Assembly (NCBI RefSeq): GCF_001575205.1
Contig: NZ_LSRE01000034.1
Span: 165,528-229,527 of the forward strand
Direction: 5' to 3'
DNA length: 64,000 bases
Source: Tsukamurella pseudospumae
Lineage (GTDB): Bacteria > Actinomycetota > Actinomycetes > Mycobacteriales > Mycobacteriaceae
Positions 38,330 to 46,967 of this stretch are shown here, piece by piece (positions within the stretch are counted from its first letter, which is position 1; every line of letters begins with the position of its first letter). Made by a program: the position numbers and the translations under genes. The notes below the pieces were generated by a model that was not told where the DNA came from, did no database searches, and was given only the letters and a program-made list of their open reading frames with translations.

Positions 38330-38730
38330 TCCAGGCGCATCGAGATGCTGTTGATGCAGTAACGCAGGTCGGTGGGGGTGTCGTAGCCCTCGCCCTCGAA
38401 GACGTGGCCGAGGTGGCTGCCGCAGTTGGCGCACAGCACCTCCACGCGCCGCATGCCGAGCGAGGTGTCCTCCCGCTCTATGATCTTCTCGCCCGCGAGC
38501 GGGGAGAAGAACGACGGCCAGCCGCAGTGCGACTCGAACTTGCTGTCCGATCGGAAGAGCTCCTCACCGCACGCGCGGCAGCGGTACACGCCGGAGGTCT
38601 TGGTGTCGGTGTACTCGCCGGTGAACGGTGCCTCGGTGCCGGCCTGCCGCAGCACGCGGAACTCCGGCGCCGAGAGGCGCTGGCGCCACTCCGAATCGCT
38701 CAGTTGCAGTTTGGGCTTGGGCTCAGTCAT
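38314..38730 (-). CDS. msrB: Peptide-methionine (R)-S-oxide reductase
   Basis: A 138-residue repair enzyme that reduces methionine-R-sulfoxide with thioredoxin. Zinc is bound by two CxxC pairs, YRCRACGEELF and VLCANCGSHLGH. The catalytic Cys is in RYCINSISMRL at the C-terminus, and HCGWPSFFSP contributes substrate binding. The length and all key residues are standard. It is adjacent to the haem operon and aftC in the same order as in mycobacteria (Rv2674). Confidence 0.96.
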   Translation of the reverse strand: MTEPKPKLQLSDSEWRQRLSAPEFRVLRQAGTEAPFTGEYTDTKTSGVYRCRACGEELFRSDSKFESHCGWPSFFSPLAGEKIIEREDTSLGMRRVEVLCANCGSHLGHVFEGEGYDTPTDLRYCINSISMRLEPDEA

Positions 38731-38739
38731 GGTTCCATA

Positions 38740-39999
38740 CTAACCGCGCGCGGTGGACTGTGCCAGCTCGTGCCGACCGGGCTCCTCATCGGGGTGCAGC
38801 GGGCGGTCGATGCCCTCGTCGAGCCGGTTCTCGGCCCGGGCGTCGAGGTAGCGGAACAGCAGCACGCAGAGGGGCACGATGATCAGTAGCGACCAGCCGA
38901 GCGTGCACTTGAGGTAGGCGAGGGAGCGCCCGAACGCGGGCCACTTCCCGGACAGCCAGTTGTCGTAACTGAGGAAGCCGTACACCGCGACCCAGGACGC
39001 CCAGTTGCCGAGCACGGAGCTGCGGTAGACCACGGTCATCAGCATCGGGAACAGCAGCATCGAGTAGTAGCCCTGGCCCAGCGACAGCACGAGCCACGAC
39101 GTGGTGAGCAGGGTGCCGGTGGAGGTGGCGAGCCACAGCAGCTCGTTGCTCGTGCGGTAGTAGCGCCACAGCAGCCACAGCGTGACCGCGGCCATGACCA
39201 CGACGGCCGCGCGGAGGAACAGGTCCAGCCAGGTGGGCAGGCCGAAGTACTGCGCGTTCCCGGCGATCGAGCTGTTGTAGTAGTCCCGCGCCTCGCTGAG
39301 GTAGGGGAGCGTCTTGTGGAAGAACTCGGTGCGGTCCGCGGACAGCAGCATGCCCCCGGCCATCAACACGACGGGGATGCCGACCGCAGCGATCAGCGCC
39401 TTCCACTGCCGGTTCACGACGATCAGGATGAGCATCACGAACAGCAGCGGCTTGACCGCGAAGGACAGGCCCAGCGGGACGCCCGCCCACAGATCCTTCC
39501 GCTTGAGCAGCAGCGCCATCGCCGCCACTTCGGCCAGCAGCACGAAGCAGTTGAAGTTCGTGTACACGAGAGTGCTCGTGACCGCCTCCGTGGCGACCGC
39601 GAAGAACAGCACCACCGGTGCGACCACGGAGTTCAGTCCGTAGCCGAACATCCGCAGCATGATGTACAGCGCCGCGAGCAGTGCGATCGCGCTGAACGCC
39701 ACGAAGATGTACCGCGCGGTCTCCGGGTCGAAGTACCCGAACGGGGCCATGACCAGCGTGCCCGACGGCGGGTACAGGTAGTGCGGGTCGACGGTGTCGT
39801 AATTCTCGGTGTACACCGCCTCGTGCCGCAGGAAGCGGACGGCGGCCGCGTAGACGGTGGTGAAATCGTCGGTCTTGTTGCCGTTCGGGACCAGGATGAT
39901 CAACCGTTGCAGCAGCGTGAGGATCGCGAGCGGCCACAGGACGGCCTTGGCGACGAGCGCGGGATCGGACTTCATCCGAGACAGGGCATGGGACGACAC
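38740..39999 (-). CDS. aftC: Arabinofuranosyltransferase AftC (GT-C, GT87)
   Basis: A 419-residue multi-pass membrane protein from GTG 39999, with about ten hydrophobic segments. Near the start, after the first helix, lies NGNKTDDFTTVYAAAVRFL; the acidic pair Asp44-Asp45 is the usual GT-C catalytic location on the outer face. AftC adds alpha-1,3-branches to arabinan of arabinogalactan and lipoarabinomannan using decaprenyl-phosphoryl-arabinose. The assignment is based on GT87 character and the msrB-aftC-protease order (Rv2674-Rv2672). A mannosyltransferase of the same family is the main alternative. Confidence 0.82.
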   Translation of the reverse strand: MSSHALSRMKSDPALVAKAVLWPLAILTLLQRLIILVPNGNKTDDFTTVYAAAVRFLRHEAVYTENYDTVDPHYLYPPSGTLVMAPFGYFDPETARYIFVAFSAIALLAALYIMLRMFGYGLNSVVAPVVLFFAVATEAVTSTLVYTNFNCFVLLAEVAAMALLLKRKDLWAGVPLGLSFAVKPLLFVMLILIVVNRQWKALIAAVGIPVVLMAGGMLLSADRTEFFHKTLPYLSEARDYYNSSIAGNAQYFGLPTWLDLFLRAAVVVMAAVTLWLLWRYYRTSNELLWLATSTGTLLTTSWLVLSLGQGYYSMLLFPMLMTVVYRSSVLGNWASWVAVYGFLSYDNWLSGKWPAFGRSLAYLKCTLGWSLLIIVPLCVLLFRYLDARAENRLDEGIDRPLHPDEEPGRHELAQSTARG

Positions 40000-40012
40000 C
40001 GCTAAACCGTAT

Positions 40013-40076
40013 CCGACGGTGCGCGCGGGTCCGGCCGGGCCCGGCCGCATCAGGCCGGGCAACCCCGCACCGTCGG
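40013..40076. repeat. Inverted pair of the CCGACGGTGC motif around a GC palindrome
   Basis: CCGACGGTGC at 40013-40022 and its exact complement at 40067-40076 flank the palindrome GGCCGGGCCCGGCC (about 40033-40046). It spans the gap between the AftC start and the upstream gene's 3' end, whose stop is at 40050. It can fold as a terminator or as two nested hairpins. Confidence 0.6.
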
Positions 40077-41606
40077 CGCGTCCTGGCGGTCCAGGTAGGC
40101 GATCAGGGACTTCTGCACGCACGACGACCGGATGACGGCACCGTCGCCGATGCCGGCCCAGGTGACCGCCGAGGGCTGCGCCCCGATGACCGTGAGCTGG
40201 CCGGTGAGCGTGTCGAGCGCGGTACGCGCGCTGAGCGGGTCCGCCGCCGCGGTGGCGACCACCGACTTCACCTCCAGGTCGGTCAGCTTCGGAGGGGCGG
40301 GCATCGCGGGCCAGGCCGAGCAGACGGTGAGGTCCAGCGCCGTCGCCGCGCCGAGCCGGTACTGCGGGCCCCACGTCAGCGCTGACGCCTTGATCTGGTC
40401 CGGGGACGCCTTGGTGGCGGCGTCGGAGCAGCGGGCCACGAACTGACCGTCACTGCCGAGCGCGTCGTCGGCGGTGCGGAGGAGGGCGCGGAGAGGGGCC
40501 GCGTCGCCCGTGCGGGCGCCCTGCAGGGCGGTCGCCAGGCGCGTGATCCGCGCATCGCGGTCCCCGGGCCCGATGCCGAGCGTGACGAGGACGGCCCGTC
40601 GGACATCGGTATCGGTGAACGTGCCCAGGCGACCCGCGACGGCGTCGTCGATGATGCCGCGCATCGCGGCGGCGGGGTCGGCGCCGAGTGCGCAGGCCGG
40701 GCCGCACTGCGCGGCGAAGGCGTCGACGGTCGCCGACAGGCCCCGCGCGGCGTCCTCGGCACGCTGGAGCTCGGTGCCGCCGTAGCGGACGGGGGAGTCG
40801 AGCACGAGGCGCGCGACCTGCTTCGGATGCTTCGAGGCGTACGCGAGCGCCGTCGTGGAGCCGTCACCGACGGCGAGGAGCCCCAGCGCGGGCACGTTCC
40901 ACGTGGTCCGGAGGGCTTCGAGGTCGTCGGCGGCGGCGGTGGCGGTGTACTCGGTGAGGGTCGCGGGGTAGGCGTCGCCACAGGCGGTGGCCGCGCCCTG
41001 GGCCGCCTCTCCGATCTTGCGGATCCGGGTGTCCAGGTCCGCTCCCGCAGTGAATCCGCTGCGCAGCACGGCTCGGTCGGCGGCGCCCCGGCAGGTCAGC
41101 GCAGCGGAGGCGCCGATACCGCGCCGTTCCACGGCGACCACGGGCCGGTTCTTCAGGATCGGCGAGTCGGCCGACGCGAGGGTCGCGATCGCCCGCTGCC
41201 CCGTGAACTCGGTGCCGCCGACCAGGACGAGCGGGGCGGCCGTGTCGGGTGTGCCGGGGACCTCGGCACGCGTCAGCGCGAGCTGCAGCGGCGACTGCGA
41301 CGCACCGACCTCGACGGTGAGCGATGCGCACTGCAGTGTCGCGTTCCCGGCCGCCGGGGCGGCGTAGCGAGTCGCGAGTCGCTCCGTGCAGTCCTGCCAG
41401 GTCAGCGCGTCCTTGCCGGGTGCTTTCCACTCCGGTCCCTTCGGCGCCTGCGGTCCCGCCGACGACGGTGTGCGGCCACCCTTGCCGAGGTCGCTCACGT
41501 ACTCGGGGGCGGACGCGGGGATCGGGGCGCACGCGGACGCGGCCAGAGCCACGGCGAACGCGCCGACGGCGAGTGCACGGGTGCGCGGGTGGGACATGTC
41601 GTTCAC
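40050..41606 (-). CDS. Exported alpha/beta-hydrolase-fold lipoprotein, protease-like (Rv2672-like)
   Basis: A 518-residue exported protein. The signal peptide ends in the lipobox ALAASAC, giving lipid-anchored Cys26. The fold resembles tripeptidyl-aminopeptidases: ERRGIGASAALTC, VARLVLDSPV and an extended C-terminal domain. However, the nucleophile elbow, normally GVSYG, reads AVGDG (245-249), so Ser is Gly247. The catalytic His motif GHG reads GDG (487-489). It may be a pseudoenzyme or a binding protein. Four-plus cysteines suggest disulphides outside the cytoplasm. It precedes aftC on the same strand. Confidence 0.85.
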   Translation of the reverse strand: MNDMSHPRTRALAVGAFAVALAASACAPIPASAPEYVSDLGKGGRTPSSAGPQAPKGPEWKAPGKDALTWQDCTERLATRYAAPAAGNATLQCASLTVEVGASQSPLQLALTRAEVPGTPDTAAPLVLVGGTEFTGQRAIATLASADSPILKNRPVVAVERRGIGASAALTCRGAADRAVLRSGFTAGADLDTRIRKIGEAAQGAATACGDAYPATLTEYTATAAADDLEALRTTWNVPALGLLAVGDGSTTALAYASKHPKQVARLVLDSPVRYGGTELQRAEDAARGLSATVDAFAAQCGPACALGADPAAAMRGIIDDAVAGRLGTFTDTDVRRAVLVTLGIGPGDRDARITRLATALQGARTGDAAPLRALLRTADDALGSDGQFVARCSDAATKASPDQIKASALTWGPQYRLGAATALDLTVCSAWPAMPAPPKLTDLEVKSVVATAAADPLSARTALDTLTGQLTVIGAQPSAVTWAGIGDGAVIRSSCVQKSLIAYLDRQDAPTVRGCPA

Positions 41607-41673
41607 CCTAGCCAGATCGGCGTCGACGGCGCGGCACCGTGTCGCGCGCGCTGCGTCGACACACCGTGCGGTG

Positions 41674-42285
41674 TCACCGCGCCCAGCGCGTGTAGAGGTA
41701 GCCCTCGTCGTCCCCGAGGATCTGCAGGCGGCGCCAGTGCTCGGTCGGCAGATCAGGGCCCGTGACGATGCGTCGGCCGTCGCCGCCGACGAGCATCGGG
41801 GCGACGGTCAGGCACAGTTCGTCGACGAGGCCGTCGGCGAGGAGGGCGCCGAGGACGCCGGGGCCGCCCTCGGCGAGCACGCGCCGGAAGCCGCGCCGGT
41901 ACAGGTCGGCGAGGACCTCCCGCAGGTCCACGGAGGAGCCCCCACCCGAGTAGACGAGGGGTTCGGCCCCGTCGGCCGGGTAGAGGCGAGGAGTGTGCGC
42001 GACCTCGCCCCGCGTGACGATCGCCAGCGCGGGGTGCTCCGGCGTGCCGTAGTCCTCATCGCGTACCGTCGCCGCCCCGACCAGCACGACGTCGGCCTGC
42101 TCGCGCAGCACCCGGAACACCCGTCGGTCGCCGTCGCCGCCGAGCCCGCCGGACCGGCCCGCGGCGGTCGCGGAACCGTCGAGCGAGCTGATCATGTTGG
42201 CCCGCACGAAGGCCCGTCCGTCGGCGAACGGGTGGGCGTAGCGGTGGGCGAGGGCGGCATCGTCCGGAGGAAGGTGGTCGATCAC
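41674..42285 (-). CDS. RibD C-terminal-like pyrimidine/dihydrofolate reductase
   Basis: About 203 residues from GTG 42285; the start is uncertain because an upstream in-frame GTG exists close to the zapE start. The reductase fold shows FVRANMISSLDGSATAAGRS, ADVVLVGAATVRDEDYG and LAEGGPGVLGALLADGLVDE. It lacks the RibD deaminase domain, so it is a stand-alone NADPH reductase. The M. tuberculosis homologue Rv2671 is reported to have dihydrofolate reductase activity when overproduced. It is divergent from zapE. Confidence 0.85.
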   Translation of the reverse strand: MIDHLPPDDAALAHRYAHPFADGRAFVRANMISSLDGSATAAGRSGGLGGDGDRRVFRVLREQADVVLVGAATVRDEDYGTPEHPALAIVTRGEVAHTPRLYPADGAEPLVYSGGGSSVDLREVLADLYRRGFRRVLAEGGPGVLGALLADGLVDELCLTVAPMLVGGDGRRIVTGPDLPTEHWRRLQILGDDEGYLYTRWAR

Positions 42286-42344
42286 GTCACGACGGTAGCG
42301 CGAGATTTCATCACGCGGCGGACCAGCGGATATGATCACCACCC

Positions 42345-43370
42345 ATGACGCTGCATCTCGTGGATCGCAACCCGACGGTGACGCCGGAGCAGATGGTGGA
42401 GCAACTGGTCCCGCCCGAGATGTTCAGCGAGGTCAGTTTCGACAGCTACATCCCGGACCCGAACCAGCCCACGCAGGCCGCGGCGGTGAAGATCGGCCGG
42501 CGGTTCGTCGACGACGTGATCAAGCTGACCAAGCAGCGGAACAAGAAGGGGCTGTTCGGCCGCAAGAGCACGCCCCCGCACGGCGTGGGCCTCTACCTCG
42601 ACGGCGGGTTCGGCGTCGGCAAGACCCACCTCCTCGCGTCGATCTTCCACAGCGTCCCGTCGCCGAAGTCCTTCGGCACCTTCGTCGAGTACACCCATCT
42701 CGTGGGCGCGCTGGGCTTCAACCGGTGCGTCGAGTACCTCTCCGACCACACGGTGCTCTGCATCGACGAGTTCGAGCTCGACGATCCGGGCGACACGATG
42801 GTGATGTCGCGGCTGCTCACCGAGCTCGCGGCGCGCGGAGTGTCCATCGTGGCCACGTCGAACACCCTGCCCGGGCAGCTGGGCGAGGGACGGTTCGCGG
42901 CCCAGGACTTCCTGCGCGAGATCAACAAGCTCAGCTCGGTCTTCGAGTCGGTGCGGGTCGACGGCCCCGACTACCGGCACCGCGACCTGCCGCCGGCACC
43001 CGATCCGCTCACCGACGAGGAGCTGGTCGCGATCGCGGAGGCGGACCCCACGGCGACTCTCGACAGCTTCGACGCGCTGTCCGAGCACCTGTCGAAGCTG
43101 CACCCGTCGCGGTACAAGCAGCTGGTCGAGGGGATCTCCAAGGTGTGCATCAGTGGTGTGCACCCCGCGGACAACCAGACCGTCGCGCTGCGCATCGTCG
43201 TGCTCGCGGACCGGCTGTACGACGCGGGCATCCCCGTGCTCGTGTCGGGTGCGAAGCTGGACGAGATCTTCACCCCCGAGATGGTCGCCGGCGGCTACCG
43301 CAAGAAGTACCTGCGGGCCACCTCGCGGTTGCTCGCGCTGTCGCGCTTCGCCTCGGCCGACGCGAAGTAG
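42345..43370 (+). CDS. zapE: Cell division ATPase ZapE (AFG1 family)
   Basis: A 341-residue AAA-type ATPase. Walker A is LDGGFGVGKTHLLAS (near residues 85-99) and Walker B is VLCIDEFELDD. The sensor region is VSIVATSNTLPGQLGEGRFA. AFG1/ZapE proteins act at the membrane, in division-ring stability or protein quality control. It is complete at the family length. A strong hairpin terminator follows 15 bases after the stop. Rv2670c holds the same place in M. tuberculosis. Confidence 0.92.
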   Translation: MTLHLVDRNPTVTPEQMVEQLVPPEMFSEVSFDSYIPDPNQPTQAAAVKIGRRFVDDVIKLTKQRNKKGLFGRKSTPPHGVGLYLDGGFGVGKTHLLASIFHSVPSPKSFGTFVEYTHLVGALGFNRCVEYLSDHTVLCIDEFELDDPGDTMVMSRLLTELAARGVSIVATSNTLPGQLGEGRFAAQDFLREINKLSSVFESVRVDGPDYRHRDLPPAPDPLTDEELVAIAEADPTATLDSFDALSEHLSKLHPSRYKQLVEGISKVCISGVHPADNQTVALRIVVLADRLYDAGIPVLVSGAKLDEIFTPEMVAGGYRKKYLRATSRLLALSRFASADAK

Positions 43371-43385
43371 GCCCGGAACACACCA

Positions 43386-43420
43386 GCACCCGCCCGGCGA
43401 GGTGTGGGCCGGGCGGGTGC
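43386..43420 (+). terminator. zapE terminator hairpin
   Basis: Perfect 13-bp inverted repeat GCACCCGCCCGGC / GCCGGGCGGGTGC with a 9-base loop. The palindrome GTGAGA-GAGG-TCTCAC follows at 43441-43456. Confidence 0.8.
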
Positions 43421-43568
43421 AAGGGTGAGGGTGCCGGAGTGTGAGAGAGGTCTCACTTCGCTGACAACACTGATAGTACGGTAATCGGCCGCCCCTTCGC
43501 GAGCGGATTGCGCAAAATCCGTGCGGGGCATGATCGGACGCCCGTACCTGCCCTTCTGCAACAGTGGT

Positions 43569-43877
43569 TCAGCGCGTGAACCGGGCGATCGCGTCCGTCG
43601 CCTCCTTGAGCTTGGCGGCGGTCTCGGCCTCGTCGCCGGACCGTGCCGCATCCACGACACAGTGGCTCATGTGGTCCTCGAGGAGCCCGAGCCCGACCGC
43701 CTGCAGCGCCTTGGTCATCGCGGAGACCTGCGTCAGGATGTCGATGCAGTACTTCTCCTCCTCGACCATGCGCTGCAGCCCGCGGGCCTGGCCCTCGATG
43801 CGCCGCAGGCGCTTGAGGTACTCGTCCTTGTCGGACATGTAGCCATGATGGTGTTCGTGGCCGGTCTCAGTGGTCAT
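43569..43877 (-). CDS. csoR: Copper-sensing repressor CsoR
   Basis: A 102-residue all-helical repressor of the CsoR/RcnR family. Cu(I) ligands fit the CsoR pattern: Cys44 (EEKYCIDI), His69 and Cys73 (EDHMSHC). The His-rich N-terminus GHEHHHGYMSDKDEY precedes the conserved RLRRIEGQARGL. Copper binding releases it from DNA. It is the second gene after the copper ATPase (5-base gap), so it is autoregulated from the ATPase promoter. The operator candidate is at 46146-46165. Confidence 0.93.
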   Translation of the reverse strand: MTTETGHEHHHGYMSDKDEYLKRLRRIEGQARGLQRMVEEEKYCIDILTQVSAMTKALQAVGLGLLEDHMSHCVVDAARSGDEAETAAKLKEATDAIARFTR

Positions 43878-43882
43878 GACGA

Positions 43883-46117
43883 TCAGTATTCCTTCTGGGG
43901 TCGAAAACCCCGTAGTCGCAGGCTGTTGCTCACCACGAACACCGAGGACAGCGCCATCGCGGCGCCGGCGAGCATCGGGTTGAGCAGTCCGGCCGCGGCG
44001 AGGGGGAGTGCGGCCGCGTTGTAGGCGAAGGCCCAGAACAGGTTCGTCCGGATGGTGCCCAGGGTGCGACGCGAGAGCCGGATCGCGTCGACGACGGTGC
44101 GCAGGTCGCCGCTCACCAGGGTCAGGTCCGCGGCCTCGATCGCCGCGTCCGTCCCGGTTCCCATGGCGATGCCGAGGTCCGCCTGTGCCAGCGCCGCCGC
44201 GTCGTTGACGCCGTCGCCGACCATCGCGATCGCCCGGCCCTCCGCCTGGAGGCGCCGCACGGCGTCGACCTTCTCGGTGGGGAGCACGTCGGCGATCACC
44301 TCGTCGACGCCGACCCGTGCGGCGATGGCCCGCGCGGCGCGCTCGTTGTCGCCGGTCAGCATGATCGGACGCAGGCCGAGGCCGACGAGGCGTGCCACGG
44401 CGTCCGCGGAGGTGGGCTTGACCTCGTCGGCGACGACCAGCACGCCGCGGGCGGCGCCGTCCCAGCCGACGAGCACCGCCGTCCCACCGAGGGCCTGTGC
44501 CTCGTCGAACCGTGCGCGCAGCTCGGCGGGCAGCGGCATGCCCTCCTCGCCGAGGAGCGCGGGACGTCCGGCGGTCACCGTCCGGCCCCCGACGGTGCCG
44601 CGCACGCCCAGGCCGGGAACGTTCGCGAACCGCTCGACGGTGCCCGGCGCGGCCACCGCGGCGGCGATCGCACGGCCGACGGGGTGTTCCGACGCGGACT
44701 CGATCGCGGCTGCGACCGTGAGCACCTCGTCCTCGTCCTCGCCGGGGGCGACGTGCACGGCCTGCAGCCGCATGACCCCGGTGGTCACGGTGCCCGTCTT
44801 GTCGAGCAGCACCGTATCGATCCGGCGCGTGGACTCCAGGGCCTCGGGCCCCTTGATGAGGATCCCGAGCTGCGCGCCGCGCCCGGTGCCGACGAGCAGG
44901 GCCGTCGGCGTCGCGAGGCCGAGCGCACACGGGCAGGCGATGATGAGCACGGACACGGCGGCGGTGAGCGCCGTCGACGCCGACGCCCCGGTGCCGAGCC
45001 AGAATCCGAGCGTTGCGATGGCGAGCACGATCACGATCGGCACGAAGACCGCGGAGACGCGGTCCGCCAGCCGCTGCACCTGGGCCTTGCCGGCCTGCGC
45101 CTCCTCGACGAGCCGGCTCATCCGGGCGAGCTGGGTGCCGGATCCGACCCGCGTCGCGCGGACCACGAGGCGGCCTCCGGCGTTGACGGTCGCGCCGGTC
45201 ACGGCGTCGCCGGGATGCACCTCGACGGGCACGGACTCGCCGGTGAGCAGCGAGGAGTCGATCGCGGACTGGCCGGAGACGACGATCCCGTCGGTGGCGA
45301 TCTTCTCGCCCGGCCGCACGACGAATTCGTCGCCGATGACCAGCCGATCCGCGGGGATCGAGGTCTCGATGCCGTCGCGGAGCAGCGTCGCGTCCTTCGC
45401 GCCCAGCTCGAGCAGGGTACGCAGCGCCGCGCCGGCCCGGCGCTTGCTCGTGGCCTCGAAGTACCGGCCGGCGAGGAGGAAGACGGTGATGCCGGCGGCC
45501 GCTTCGAGGTAGATGTTGCCGGCACCGTCGGTCCGCTCGATCGTGAGCCGGAAGGGGTGCGTCATCCCGGGCATCCCCGCGGTGCCCCAGATCAGGGCGT
45601 ACACCGACCAGCCGTACGCGGCCAGGGTGCCGAGCGTGATCAGCGTGTCCATGGTGGCCGCGCCGTGCCGCAGGTTGGTCCAGGTGGCGCGGTGGAAGGG
45701 CAGGCCGCCCCACAGCACGACGGGCGTCGCGAGCGCGAGCGAGACCCACTGCCAGTACGGGAACTGCAGCGCCGGGATCATCGCCAGGGCGATCACGGGG
45801 ACGCCGAGCGCCAGGCTCACCAGGAGTCGCCGGCGCAGCTCGTCGACCGGGTCCCGGTCGCGCCCGGCGGCGGCCTCGCCGTCCGGGGCCGACGGTGCCG
45901 GCACGCGCGCGCCGTACCCGGCGCCCTCGACCGCCTCGACGAGGCGCTCGACCGGCAGGTCGGCCGGGGCGGTGACGTGCGCCCGCTCGGTGGCGAAGTT
46001 GACGGTGGCGGTGACCCCGTCGAGCTTGCCCAGCTTGCGTTCGATGCGGTTCGCGCACGATGCGCAGGTCATGCCGTCGATCTCGAGGTCCACGACGGCA
46101 GGGGCATGGGTGGCCAT
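43883..46117 (-). CDS. Cu(I)-exporting P1B-type ATPase (CtpV/CopA-like)
   Basis: A 744-residue copper pump of the inner membrane. An N-terminal heavy-metal domain has GMTCASC. Transmembrane helices surround the CPC motif [14 protein letters not shown]. The phosphorylation site is [10 protein letters not shown] and the hinge is [23 protein letters not shown] 46117 is preceded by GAAGGAG, which I prefer over the in-frame ATG 21 bases upstream. It is cotranscribed with csoR, as ctpV is in mycobacterial copper regulons. It should export cytoplasmic Cu(I). Confidence 0.93.
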   Translation of the reverse strand: MATHAPAVVDLEIDGMTCASCANRIERKLGKLDGVTATVNFATERAHVTAPADLPVERLVEAVEGAGYGARVPAPSAPDGEAAAGRDRDPVDELRRRLLVSLALGVPVIALAMIPALQFPYWQWVSLALATPVVLWGGLPFHRATWTNLRHGAATMDTLITLGTLAAYGWSVYALIWGTAGMPGMTHPFRLTIERTDGAGNIYLEAAAGITVFLLAGRYFEATSKRRAGAALRTLLELGAKDATLLRDGIETSIPADRLVIGDEFVVRPGEKIATDGIVVSGQSAIDSSLLTGESVPVEVHPGDAVTGATVNAGGRLVVRATRVGSGTQLARMSRLVEEAQAGKAQVQRLADRVSAVFVPIVIVLAIATLGFWLGTGASASTALTAAVSVLIIACPCALGLATPTALLVGTGRGAQLGILIKGPEALESTRRIDTVLLDKTGTVTTGVMRLQAVHVAPGEDEDEVLTVAAAIESASEHPVGRAIAAAVAAPGTVERFANVPGLGVRGTVGGRTVTAGRPALLGEEGMPLPAELRARFDEAQALGGTAVLVGWDGAARGVLVVADEVKPTSADAVARLVGLGLRPIMLTGDNERAARAIAARVGVDEVIADVLPTEKVDAVRRLQAEGRAIAMVGDGVNDAAALAQADLGIAMGTGTDAAIEAADLTLVSGDLRTVVDAIRLSRRTLGTIRTNLFWAFAYNAAALPLAAAGLLNPMLAGAAMALSSVFVVSNSLRLRGFRPQKEY

Positions 46118-46145
46118 CGCGGCTCCTTCCGTCGACATCCACCGA

Positions 46146-46165
46146 ACTATACCCCCCTAGGGTAC
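46146..46165 (-). promoter_or_regulatory. CsoR operator overlapping the copper ATPase promoter
   Basis: TATACCCCCCTAGGGTAC at 46148-46165 has the TACCC-N5-GGGTA dyad typical of CsoR boxes. On the minus strand a -10-like TATAGT (46151-46146) overlaps it, about 30 bases upstream of the ATPase ATG, so bound CsoR would block the polymerase. Confidence 0.7.
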
Positions 46166-46251
46166 GCGCAGGCGTTGCGGGACGCGCGGGTGACCCGAAC
46201 GCCGGATGTAATGGTTGAAACGCTTGATGACCTCGTTCCACGCTGGTCGGC

Positions 46252-46419
46252 ATGAACGAGATCACGCACCTGGCCCATTCCTGGGAGACCGAGTCGCACC
46301 ACCCGACCAGCGAGGGGGTGGTGATGTACCAGCTCTGCTCCTGCGGCGTGCGGCGGATCAAGCTCGTCGCGCCCGAGTACCCCGCCGTCTGGCCCGAGAT
46401 CGCGGCGCAGGCGGGATGA
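46252..46419 (+). CDS. 55-residue CxCG mini-protein
   Basis: ATG 46252 to TGA 46417 encodes 55 residues: an N-terminal NEITHLAHSWETESHH, then VMYQLCSCGVRRIKLV and a Trp/Pro-containing tail. The CSC pair with nearby histidines could bind zinc. Codon use is strongly GC3-biased, consistent with real coding. It lies between the copper ATPase promoter and the CGNR protein gene (8-base gap downstream), so it may be cotranscribed with the latter. Function unknown. Confidence 0.65.
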   Translation: MNEITHLAHSWETESHHPTSEGVVMYQLCSCGVRRIKLVAPEYPAVWPEIAAQAG

Positions 46420-46426
46420 TCGACAC

Positions 46427-46945
46427 GTGCAGTTCGATCACGACAACATGACCGGTGTTCGGCTCTCGGTCGACCTGGTCAATCTCCGGGTCGACGGGGC
46501 CTGGACGCCCGAGCGGGTGGTGGGGGCGTTGCGCGACCACGAGATCCGTCGGATCGACGTGGACGCCGACACGATCGCCGGCGTGCACGACTGGACCGCG
46601 CTGCTGCGTGGGCCCTTCGAGGCGGACACCGTTGCCGCGCGGTGCGACGCCGTGAACACACTGCTGGCCGAGGGAACAGCAGGCATCTACCTGACCGCGC
46701 ACGACGACTGGCGCCCGCACCTGCACTTCACCCCGGAGACGGAGTCACTGCTGGGGCGGGTGCGGGCCGTCACCGCCGGCGGGCTCGCCGTGTTCACCAC
46801 CGAGGCAGAGGGGGCTCGGCTCGGGACGTGCGCCCGCGCGGGCTGCGATCGGGTGTTCGCCGATACCAGCCGCGGCGGGCGTCAGTCCTACTGCTCGCCG
46901 CGCTGCGCGAACACCGACGCGGTGCGGCGGCACCGTCGGGCCTGA
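46427..46945 (+). CDS. CGNR zinc-finger (ABATE domain) protein
   Basis: A 172-residue protein starting at GTG 46427. The N-terminal ABATE-like domain starts VRLSVDLVNLRVDG. The C-terminal CGNR zinc finger is clear: GTCARAGCDRVFADTSRGG followed by YCSPRCANTDAVRRHR, four cysteines in CxxxxC and CxxxC spacing. Such proteins are thought to be ligand-responsive DNA-binding regulators. It follows the 55-residue mini-protein on the same strand and is convergent with the carboxyltransferase gene. Confidence 0.87.
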   Translation: MQFDHDNMTGVRLSVDLVNLRVDGAWTPERVVGALRDHEIRRIDVDADTIAGVHDWTALLRGPFEADTVAARCDAVNTLLAEGTAGIYLTAHDDWRPHLHFTPETESLLGRVRAVTAGGLAVFTTEAEGARLGTCARAGCDRVFADTSRGGRQSYCSPRCANTDAVRRHRRA

Positions 46946-46967
46946 TCGACCGCGGTCCGAGCGCCGG

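Noticed and set aside
43878..46361. Open frame extending CsoR upstream through the ATPase gene
   Set aside because: Only the last 102 residues match CsoR; the preceding part is Arg/Gly-rich shadow of the copper ATPase in another frame. CsoR starts at ATG 43877.
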